This document shows, in pieces, positions 11,001-23,000 of a stretch of 64,000 bases of DNA. Location of the stretch: NCBI GenBank assembly GCA_024195265.1, contig JAJLRJ010000004.1, positions 36,439,530 through 36,503,529 on the forward strand, given 5' to 3'. Position 1 is the first letter of the stretch. Each line of letters opens with the position of its first letter. A program made the position numbers and the translations under genes. The notes beneath the pieces were generated by a model. It was not told the DNA's origin, did not search any database, and saw only the letters and a list, made by a program, of their open reading frames with translations. This DNA comes from Dendrophyllia cribrosa. Taxonomy: Eukaryota > Cnidaria > Anthozoa > Scleractinia > Dendrophylliidae.

Positions 11001-14000
11001 CAAAACTCCCGCACAATTTTAACTTTTTCCCCGCACCCTGTCAGAATCCCTGTTTATACACCTGGGTGGAGAGAAGCAACATGGAGCAAAGTTTCTTGTA
11101 TAAGGATAAAACATGAGGTCAGAGACCAGGCTTGAACCACCGACCTACAGGTTGAAAGTCTGATGTGCTAACCACTAGACTACTGCACCTCCTCTTTTTT
11201 CCCAATAGGCATCCCATAATTTCCAGAATTAAAATAGAATAGCCCTTACTTTTTTGGGATAATGACAGAAAGAACTATCACTAGCATAACCAATGTTTAA
11301 TGGTCAGAGTGCAGAATCAATAACTATGTTTGCCAGGGGTAATCTAAACACATATCATGAACTCCTCATTAATTCCTATCAACAACTCTCCTGGAAGCCA
11401 CTAGATGTAACTAATTCCTACCAATGCAATAAAACATTTGGCGCAATGCACAAAGAAGTTGTGTTCATTTTTGGATGTTGCATAGTGCAATGATATACAT
11501 GTATAAAAAAAATAATTGTGCTTATGTTTTGTTTTGTTACATTATGACTTAAGGCTATTTTAAGCCATTCACAGTCAACTGTGGAGATATGTAATGGTTC
11601 TAACTTTTGAGTCTGTTGACAAAATCCTATGGTGTGACTGTTGTGGTTAAAATTTTTCTTTGGTTTGAAATTTTTTCATTGTTGTTTTCCTTTGTCTCAG
11701 AATATGATAATGAATCTGAGACAAAGGAAAATAGAAATTAATCTGGTTTGAAAATTTTCAAAGCAAGGAAATCTTTGAAGCACAATATGACCAGGAGTTT
11801 AGATTTTAGATTTTAACTTTAATTTAATTGAATGTAAGATATTTCTACAGCTCATCTTGTATTTATTTTTAGCTTACACTGTAGTTAGTGCAGGTCCACA
11901 TCAGGACTTTGGTCCTGCCAATTTTTTAACCTGCTTTTTAAATAAACTATGTATGTATGTAGGTATGTATGTATGTACCATTAAAATGAAACCTCTTCGG
12001 CAGTACTTTTGTGTGATACTATTTAATTATTTTTCTGTATTTTACAATTAAATTAGATTTGGAATTTTTCTTGAATGGTGAGTTTTGGCACTCTTGGGAA
12101 TTAACCCATTCACACCTGAGGATTTTTACGTTTTTGAGTGATTTTCTGCATACACACGCCCCATAGGATTTCGTGACTTCATATTTGGAGTTACCATTGA
12201 AAGTGCTGCTGTTCTAAAACACTAAAGGCTCGAGTTTACTGGAAACATCATTGTGACGATCTCATTTTGCTTGGTTGATTTGCAATAAAGGGTCCAATGT
12301 GAATTATCTACGATTTTTGGTAAGTTCACAGCCATTTTTCATCTTTAGTAGCTGCCTGGTGAGCATCATTAAGCTTGGAGGTAGTTCTGAGTCCACTTCT
12401 CAATGAAGCGAGTTAGATGTTGTACTTCGTTTACGAATTTGGCTCGTTGCTCGTTGAACTGGAAAAATGGCCGCCTGGAAACGAAGTGGCTTTGGGACTC
12501 GACTCTGGATGAATTTCTCGACCTACCGCGGCATATTTTGGAAGTTGCGACCACAGGAGAATACAACAAGCGCGAATTTCGGCGGTGGGTCGGAGTGGCT
12601 GTGGACTTAGTATAAATATGAAATGTGTGGGGAAAGAATGGAACGCTGTCAAAATTTTTGGCTTTTTCCCAGCATGCAGTGCGGTGGTGATGTTGAAAAT
12701 CGAGGCAAGGTGAGTATGCACTAGTATAAGAAGCTGTAGTTAGGCCCGAGCAACGAATAAAAGCAAAAAAATTCACTGCTAAGCTAGGACTAGGACTGAA
12801 TTTTGCTGTAAATGTTGACTTTTGGGTTTGCCACGATGATTTGAATAAAAAAAACTAAAGGCAAAAACGTGATTTTTGTTGTTTTTCTATGACGTTAAAA
12901 ACGGTAATTTTTGTTATTGTCCAAATTCAAACGCTGATATTCTGCAAAAATCGCTGACTTTTTTGTGTTTATTGGGTATCTCAATTTGAAAGACTTTCTA
13001 GTCAATGCTCACAACTGCTAGTTAAGGCAATGTTCGCACGATTGAGAAAGTTACAATTTTTTAAAGCAGTGGAGTCTTGTACGGGCGGTTACGGGCGGTT
13101 CAGGTGTCAATGGGTTAAAGCATTAATATATAATTAAATGAAAGTGACAGTACAATGATCCTTTGAAAACAATAAGTTTTATGAGAACATTACCTCTGGG
13201 TGGTTCTCTGCTTCTTGGATCCCGGGGATCAAAAGGCATACGACGATCTCTGGGGTCTCCAAACTGGTCTTGTGGAGGGCCTCTAAAGTCAGGGCCTTGT
13301 GGACCTAGAAATGTGCAACAAATCAATATTCACTTCAAAGAAAGCTAAAGTTTGGGATGATAAAAGATATTTCTTTCTCAAGTGTCAATTAAAATATTTC
13401 ATATTACTTTCCAAACTTTTGGGCTTGAGGGAAAACCATGTTTATCTAAGTTATCTGAGGTTAGTTATTGACAGATATTTTTATATCATACCTCTGTTGT
13501 CAGGTCCTCGTATGTCAGGAGGGCCCCTGAAGTCCCTTTGATCTGGTCCAGGCCCACGCATGTCTCCCATAAGGCTTCTGATTTCACCTTGGCCTCTATC
13601 AGGGGGACCTCTCATATCCCCAGGACCTCTGTCATGAGGACCTCTCATGTCCCCAGGACCACGATCAGGTGGGCCTCTCATATCCCCAGGACCTCTGTCA
13701 TGAGGACCTCTCATGTCCCCAGGACCACGATCAGGTGGGCCTCTCATATCCCCGGGGCCTCCTCTCATGTCTCCAGGACCTCTGTCAGGGGGACCTCTCA
13801 TGTCTCCAGGGCCTCTATTGTGTGGTCCTCGCATGTCAGGTCCCCTATCTGGTGGTCCTCGCATGTCAGGTCCTCTATCTGGAGGTCCACGCATGTCAGG
13901 TCCCCTATCTTGAGGGCCTCGCATGTCTGGGGGCATTCCTCTCATATCTCGACTATCAGGGCCTAAAATAAAAATGACATTGAAAAGTAAATGTACTGTA

Positions 14001-17000
14001 CAGTATATATTTCTATTGCACCAGTCTTCAAGGATTGTCTAAACTAAGACAATTCACAGTACAACATTTAAAAATCAATAAACACAGATCAAAAAACTAC
14101 AACAATCAGAACATTCCCACTTCATATTCCTCCAATTGTTTTAACATATGATTATAGTTCATGCAACTGCTAATTTGCAGCTTAAGATAAAGGAATCATT
14201 GCACATACATTGAGACAAGCACTACTTAAATCAACAGCTCAAAAACATCAATTTAAAACTTTCTGTATTGCTCTCATGTAGTTATGCATTCTTTTCCTAA
14301 TTATTTTTCATGTGAACACTATTTTCATTGGCATTTCTAATATTAGTGTTATATACATGTATTCATTTAAAATTCAATTCTGTACCCTATTTTGTATTTC
14401 TGACAATGACAGTTATAACTGCTGAAACATGTCTTCAAAATTAAAAAGTGTTGTGTGTTTCTTAAAATTCTAACTGATCTCCTGCTATCAAGACCTTTTG
14501 GAAATGTTGCTAACTCTTTATAAAAATTAACCTTTTCTTCAAATTTTAAACTTGGTCGTTATTAGAGGTGAAAGGTTTGGGCAATGACTTGATAAGTCAC
14601 TAGGTTTAAAAACAGACTCTACTGTACCTGGGCCCCTCATGTCTGGTGGACCCCTCATGTCTGAGGGACCTCTTATATCTTGTGGACCTCTCATGTCTGG
14701 TGGTCCCCGCATCCCCTGTGGTCCTCTCATATCAGGTGGTCCCCTTGCATCTCCTGGCGGCCCCCTCATGTCTGGAGGTTCCCTCATGTCCGATGGACCC
14801 CTCATGTCAGGAGGCCCTCTCATTTGTGGTCCTGATCCAGGCTGTCCCATGTCAAAGGGTCCAGCAGGGCCCTCATTATTGGGGCCTGGTCCACCACTGA
14901 AGGGTCCTGAGGGCATTAAAGGCTTTGGCTGTTGGACCCCTGCTGGTTGTAATGGTGTAACTTGCTCAGTTGGTCGATGCAAGATACCCTACAACATGGA
15001 AAATATCTTGTTGGTTAACCAGAATTAAATTCATTGCTGTTTCCACATTAAAAAGAATAGGGTTGGAGTTACTAGGCACACTTTCATGTTGTGAAACATG
15101 TTGCATGAAACTAATCCATACAGTAAATTTACTCTTACTGAAATCTTCCTTGGGTTACCAGTAAATTTTACTCCAGTGTGGCCACTTGTGAGGTTCAACA
15201 GTATTTTAACAGCATATTCAAATTCACAACATGCTGAAGAAAATGCTACAGACTTTCTTTCAACTTCAACTTTATTAAGGTTACCGTGTAACTTCGGGTG
15301 TGTCTACAGTAAAACAGCACTAGCGTCTTAAGATTACGCTTAATATACCTAAACCCAGATATCAAATTAAAGCCTATAGAGCTGGCTATCTAAATATGGA
15401 AACCATTTGGTAATAAAATGAATTGTCAAATTTTTTATGACGTCTAAATTCGAATGTCCAAATCAGCTTTAAAACGTTATCACTCAGAGCGATTATTGTA
15501 TTTTGCTAATTTGATTTGTTCTCAGGTTTCCGGACACGAAGCGCTAAAAAAACGTGTTGGCGACTTCCCATATTCAATTGCAGTGAAAAGTTACAGAATC
15601 TTTTCGAAAAAGGGAGAAAAAAAATTGGAGTGATCGCACGGAAATGGCTCTTGACGAAAAAAGTTTTCTGAAATAAGAAATTCGCCGACACTTTTTTGTT
15701 GATTATATGTTAGCCTAGCTTCTGTCCAAGTTTGAGGAAAATCAAACAAATTCCCTTTGAGTTGTAGCTCTTTAAATTGTCCCCTACAAGCGCAAAATTA
15801 ACTTTGAGAAAACAGTGCCGCTAAATCAATCAAAAGAGAAACTTGTACTTGCCTTCAAAACGTTATACCGTCATTTTTTCCGTCAATTTTTACTATTTTT
15901 CGATATATTTTTTTGGATGAAAGTTCATTCTGTAAACTTTATTTTGACGTCAAAAAAAAATTTCAATAAAATGGTCGATCTGAAGGTACACGGTAACCTT
16001 AAGTCAGCAAAGCCAACAGGCATCACACACTTTCTTGTCTACATTAGCTTATTCTACTACAGTACTATTACAAATCCACAAACTAAATTGACTGTGAAAC
16101 AGATCTTGCAAATGACCAAAATCACTACAACACACATTGCTGCAAGAACGTTTTAATCTTTTTTCAAATTTGCACAGTTTAACAGCTACTTCTACAACCT
16201 GTCTCTCCCCTTTTTGGCACGTCCATGCACATGACACCACTGTGCAGCTTGTCGTATAAACAAAGGTGGTGATGTTTTATGGGGGGTGACAACTCTAACA
16301 AACGCTGTTTGAGCAATACTGTGTGTAACTGAAAGTTGTCCTGAAAATTTGGAATATATTCCCCATTTTTTCGGGGACATTCGCGCAGAAATTTCAAACT
16401 TCCCAAAAATTTTAACAACATTATCTCATGTTTCCCCTAACATTTTTTGAGTCTCCCGATTTCCTGCAAAATCTTCAGATTCCCGGAAGAATTTTGTTTT
16501 TCTCCCGAAACAGGCCTTCTTAGAGTTGTCACCCCCTGTATGTTTTCAAAGCAGATTTTAAGCATAATATCACCCTTTCATACAACTGTACCAAAGCAAA
16601 TTGAGACATTACAAGACAAGTTGGTGCTCAAACAATGCAATACAGCATACAGGGTATATAATACCACTGTACCTAAAAACTGTGCAATCAGAGAGGGCTA
16701 GTAGGAAGGTAAAGATTGCACACTTTGATGTATATTTTACAAAAGGTGCTTCGTGTTATTTCAAACCTTACAATCAAAGTATAGAAATCTTTGTGATTTC
16801 AGAAACCAACCTGAGCAATCACAGGATCAACAATTTTCATGACGACCTGAGCTTGAAGTAAAGCATAAGCAAGCTGAGGGTTTTGAAGTAACATCTGCCG
16901 AGCTTCTTCAGGATTGTTTTGGATACAAATCTATAAAAATAAAATACAAAAGAAATGATAAATTATTAATAACAATAGACAGGGTTTTCAAAAACTTTAT

Positions 17001-20000
17001 TATCATATGCTGCATTTCAGTATACAGTAAACTCTTGATGGACACTCCCTTGTAGAGCAGGCACCTCACCAAGTAAAACTCTTTAAACTCTCTTTATTAT
17101 TGTAAACTCTTTTTATGCAAACTTTGTTAACTGTTTTTATTGTCATCACTTTAATGTAATAATACAGGACTCCATTTAAAGTGCACCTTAACCCCAATTT
17201 TTTTCTTTTTATCAACTCAGTGTACGTTGAAAAGTCGAATAGTGAATTTTCTTGTTTTTAACATCGCGTTAGTAAGTTAAAGAGATTTGAATTTACAAAA
17301 TGCTAATTAGATGACGTCAAATGCAGACTCGTTTATTATACCACTACTTGTTTCCACCTCCAAGTAATATTTTTTTTACAAATCAATTGACCATAAACAG
17401 TTTTTATTAGTATTTCTTAAATTGATTATCCTTAAGCTGTGAACTGCGTATTGTAAGTAGAAATAATGGTAAGTCTTGATTTGATGACATCTAATTAGCA
17501 TTTTGTAAATTCAACTCTCTGTAACTCACTAATGCGACGTTAAAAACAAGAAATATTTCACTATTCAACTTTTCAACGTACATTGAGTTGATTAAAATAA
17601 AATAAAAATTGGGGTTTAGGTGCACTTTAAACCAGCCTATGCCAAACTGGATACTTCCTGTTTAAATATTTGTTTAAATAAATAAATAAATAAAGTCAGA
17701 CATCGATAATAATTTAATTATTGGCTGGTTATGGCAAACATGGTTTTGGTTTTAAAACATTTGAACTTTGCACAGAGTCATGATCTAATTAACAAATCAC
17801 TCTCTCTACTGATCATTACTGCGCCTTTCAATAACATGCATAATTTGAAATTCAAATCTCCACAAACGGTTGCGTTATTCCCTGCCGTCAATCACAATTA
17901 CTACGAAAGCCAGCCGACCATGTAAAAAAGAAACAAACAAAATGGATCGCAATCTACCAATCATAATGCACGGACGTGACCTTTTGAACTCATTGAAGTG
18001 AAGATCTGTTTCCTGAGAGGTAAGCTAAGATGATTGACGGCAGTGTAAAACGCAACCGTTGCTGGTGATTTGAATTTCAGATTCCACGTGTTATTAAAAA
18101 GCGCAATAACTTCATTCTTTGTGTCACCAAACAAAGAATTTATTTGGTTTCTTTTGTTTCTGTTTTTGACAAAAAAATAACAGAGGACGTAGATCACAAC
18201 TTTTTGTCCATTTTTGCTTGAAAACAAGGCATAAAACAGCCAAAAAATAACACACAAGGCAATGTTTTGCCATTAAATTGAAGGCTACCTGCAAAAATTC
18301 AGAGCAAAAAATAATTCCACCCCAAAAGGTCACTTAGGCCAATCTTGCTGGGTGTGCTTCACTTGTTAGTCTGTAAATACACTGTAAACTGTCTGTAAGG
18401 AGGACAACTCTCTAAGGCTGGCAGCTAGAGCTGGTCCTGAAGGTGTTTGGCTAAGACAGAATTCACTGCTTTGCCTTAACCCTTTAACCCCTAACATCAA
18501 AATTTCAATTCTCATAAATTTTCTAGTCCTATACATTTCCTATAAAAGTAGTGGGAAGAAGTCAAGAGAAGTCATCTTGTGTGATCCTGTCCTTAATTCT
18601 CATGACCTTTTTGATTGATAAGGCATTAATACTACAAGGAGAAATTTGATGCTGTTACCTTCATTTGTTTCATGAGTTCAAACATTTGTTCAGGAGGTAA
18701 ACTAGCCACTGCTTGGGTAATAGCTTCTGGTGCTTCCTCAGGTGCGACAGGAACGCCATAAGGGTTTGCCTCTGGTCGACTGCTTCCGTCCATTCCTGGA
18801 AGATTGAAAGTTAATTTTAAGTACAGCTAGACATTCTATAATTTACATCATCCCACCACTAGAATAATAAAAAGACATCTGTTGAAGACATACATGTAAC
18901 CAACCAAGCACAGAAGACTCACACTATCTTGGGAGGTTTAAGCCAGAAAAACAAAAACAAAAACAAAAAAGGAGCTATTTTTATTGCTGTAAAGCAGCGT
19001 CCAAGGAAAACATGTTTATGCTCAAGATAAAAAAGCAACATTAATATTACCCCACCCCTCTGGAAATTCCAAAAAAGTAATTCAAAATCAAGCTAGGTTG
19101 AAATCATTTTAACCTGAATTTCATTTCAACCTACAACATATCTTCATTTCAACCTACAACATATCCATACCTTCCTTATGGAAGTTTTTGTTTTGGTTTA
19201 TATTAACCCCCCCCCCCCCCCCCCCCCCCCACACCCTTATGAAAATTTTGATTTGGTTTTATATGTTCCTGTAACAACTTTGGTTTTTAAGACCCCTCTC
19301 ACCCTTGGAATTTCCAATGAACTTCCATGAGGGGAGAATGGACATAACTGGAACTGCATAATAACATAACATATTGATATCCTAACAGGAGGCTGACCAG
19401 ATGCCTATTTACAATGCATATCACAGTTGAATTTGGGACTAACAAATCCAGCTTTTGGTAGGAAGAAGCACTCGAACCCTGGTCCTCCATACATAACCAG
19501 TAGGCCACCCTATCCCCTTAAAAGGGGGATCAGATAGTCCATTAGATGTACCATACAAATATCAAACTGATGAGAATCTGCTCTTGTTTACTTGTCCAAA
19601 GTCATAGTACCTTAGCAGTAAAATCAAGCCAACTTGTGAATAGAAAACATAAGGATCCTCCCTTCTCCTAGATATTTTGCCTAACCGACCCCCTCCCCAC
19701 CCCCAGCCCTGTCAGAATGTTTTGTAGCAGTAAGCAGGGTAACAGAAGTAGTAGGCAGTAAGGGCTAGAGATGTATTTTGTTATTAGTCATGATTTGTGA
19801 ATGCCAGTGTGAAGTAGACAGCAAATAATTGACTGTGGGTGGCAAAATTACAGGCTGCCAGCACATTTTGACAGGGCTGCACCCCTGCACCCCAATCCTC
19901 ACTCTCTCCTCCCTCCATTGCCATGATCACCATGTGTAAGGCAGGTGACTATTATACATTGGGTTCAATGTTAACAGCCGATAAAGCGGTCAAGCGATTG

Positions 20001-23000
20001 AGTGAAATTTGATCCCATTGCTTCATCTTGTTCACTATGCTTCACATATTCAAAAGTTAACAAAGAGACCTCACTTTTGTTTCTCAGTCTGACTAACCTT
20101 TCATTTCCTCCCTGTTTTTCTCTGAAGCAGCACTGTCAACTCTTAAGGCTCTTCCATTCAGCTCATATCCATTTAAATTTCTCATAGCACTCAAGGCCGT
20201 CTCCTGGTCTTTGTATTCACAAAAACCATATCCTTTTGGCTTCCCTGTTTCACGATCAAATACCAGTCTGTAAAAATAAAAAAAAATATCTCCCTGAAAC
20301 TGCTCATCCTTTTCTAAAACCTACCTTCTCACACACAATCTAAATAAAAACATTACAACAATGTATTAACGTTCATAACAAAAAAATCTAAAACACTGGA
20401 AGGGTGGGTGGGTGAGTGGGAGGTCAGGCATTGCGGATGACAACAAAGAAAGTGAATTTTACATCACACCATGTGACCTAGACTGCTACACACTACATGT
20501 AGGACACAGACACCCAGCTGCGAATGAGAAAAATGTTTTCTGCCTAATTCATTCCTCAGCCGGCAGAAAACAACACTTTTCCTTACCTGTTAGAGAACCA
20601 AAACATTACACTATTCTATTCTCTATCGCTGCACTCAGCTGAATAGAAAACATTTCCCATGTAAACACTAGAGAGAAACAATTGGAAGGAGCAATTTAGA
20701 CCAGCCACTTTAATTGCAGTCAAAATATAATTCTTACAATGTATGTCTGCATAAGCGAATCACAAACCCATAACCCACGTAACTGATAAGAGAATTCAGT
20801 TCCCTTAAAAGCAACTCTGAAGCAATTATGGCTTAGAATTCGGTAAAAATGACTAATAGCTCCCCCAAAAAATGTCGGCCGACTGTTGGTCAACAGTCGG
20901 CCGACAAACGGCCAACAGTCGGCCGACAGACGACCAACAGTCGGCCAACAGACGACCAACAGTCGGCCGACAGACGACCAACAGTCGGCCGGGGTCGGCC
21001 GACAAACGGCCAACAGTCGGCTGACAAACGGCCAACAGTCGGCCGACTGTTTATAGGCAGGTCTGAGGTAAAAGTGTCGCCCGACAGTTGGCCGACAGTT
21101 GACCGTTTGTCGGCCGACTGTCGGTCACCTGTCGGTTACCTGTTGGCTATCTGTCGGTAAGTTGACATCAAGCTGTGGGTTAACCCATCATCGTTCGTAA
21201 GGAAACTGTTTTTGTCCGCCATGTTTTTTTTCAGTCCCAATCCCCTAATATTATTTAAATCCCGGTCAAAGGGTTTTTTTTCCCAAGAACAATCATCGAT
21301 TGGAACAATCTCTCTGCCGAAACCGTTTTAAGTAAATCTATTGACGCTTTTAAAACTCGACTATTTAGATATATCAGATTTTTAGTTATTTTTATTTAAT
21401 GCGATTTTATTTATAGTTGACTATTATTTTTATTTATTTATTTCGATCTGATCATTAGTTGGTCATTGCTTTCGCACATGTGGTGGCTCCTAAAGGAGCC
21501 GTTTTTTTTTATTTGTCGAGATCTACTCGTAGAATCTGGGGTCAAATTTCAAGGGCAGCAACTTGCATTCTCTCCGCAGGTTTGCCATCACTGGCAAGTG
21601 TTTACGGAGTCGACGACGACATTCAGTTTCCAGCTCCTTCACAGAGCTTCCCTGCTGGTCCCTGACTACCAAATCATGTTCTCTGCTGTCTACGATCTTT
21701 AGTTCAGCGATGGCGGAACAGACATGGTGTTGCGCGAAAGGCAAAATGTTAGCGATGGTTTTATCTGGGAATGTCCAGTGAGAAGCTGTAGAAAGAGGCG
21801 ATCGATTAGAGCAGGATCGTTCTTTGAAGATTCGAATATCCCACTTGGGCAATGGCTGTACGTCATCTACCTTTGGTCCATTGAAGAGTCAAACAAGCGG
21901 GTTTCCATTCTGACTGGATTATCACTTTGAACAGTCTGCGTAACGTTGCAGAAGCTACGAGATATCTGCTCTTTGAAGATCCTGAATGATAACATCAGAT
22001 TAGGCGGCCGGAGGAAGACAGTAGAGATTGACGAGTCCATGTTTGGTCACAAGCGGAAATACAATCGCGGTCGCGTTTCGAAAGGCGCATGGGTGTTCGG
22101 TATGGTGGAAAGAGGCAGTGGCCGGGCACTAACCTTCCGTGTTCCTGATCGCACAAGAGAAACACTGGTAACACGACTGGTTCAAGAATTTGTCAAACCC
22201 GGGACAGTGATTATTTCAGACAAATTTTCACCTTATTTTAACCTGAACACCCTCGGCTATATCCACCTGATGGTAAACCACTCTGAAAACTTTGTCGACC
22301 CGTATACTGGAGCCCATACGAACACTATAGAAGGACTGTGGGGTCAGGTGAAAAGAAAGCTGAAAAGCATGATCGGCACCTTCAAGAACAAACTTCCTGG
22401 CTACCTCGATGAGTTCAACTGGCAGCGTCTGTATCCGGGAGACCGCTTCGAGAATATGTTGTAGCACATCGCAGAGCTCTACCCCGTTAACTAAGAATAC
22501 TTGCGGGTATTCCACAAACAAACGGCTCCTTTAGGAGCCACCAAATAAAATAAAAGTTTTTGACCAATGCATTTAAGTATGTTACTTTTTATTGTCCCTC
22601 ATAACTAGAATAGAACATAATATCTCTTCTTTCTTTCTTGGTGACCTCAAAACCTGCGGTTAAACTGAGGTAAAAATGATGTGAGAATCACGATACACAT
22701 TAAGTATACATAAATGACGAGCGAAATTGACCAGGCTCGCAATGCACTGTTGGGCGATTCGGACTCGTGATCTAAACCGACCTTTACTGCGTGGTTTTGT
22801 TTATGTTTTAACTTAACAAGGTAAGACAAGTGACTTAATTTTATGCACTGTTGGGCGATTCAGACTCGTGATCTAAACCGACCTTTACTGCGTGGTTTTG
22901 TTTATGTTTTAACTTAACAAGGTAAGACAAGTGACTTAATTTCAGTGTTTATTGAATTTTGTTCAATAAAGCCTGGCTATTTGTATGAGTTAGTCATCTG

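Larger units (their letters stand above)
9868..11200 (-). mobile_element. tRNA-derived SINE split by two hAT-like insertions
   Basis: On the minus strand the head at about 11190-11110 has an A-box-like TAGTGGTTAGCAC and a B box GGTTCAAGCC. The body matches the SINE at 61321-61627, sharing GGATGGGATGCCAGTCCAT or its complement. Removing 9950-10488 and 10527-11052 rejoins the body. Confidence 0.75.

Noticed and set aside
12369..12776. 135-codon minus-strand frame
   Set aside because: Lies wholly inside the family 2 MITE and is not kept open in the copy at 2296-3020.
13538..13971. Long plus-strand frames over CSTF2 exon 7
   Set aside because: They arise from the antisense of G+C-rich MRGPPD repeats; splice sites and homology support only the minus strand.
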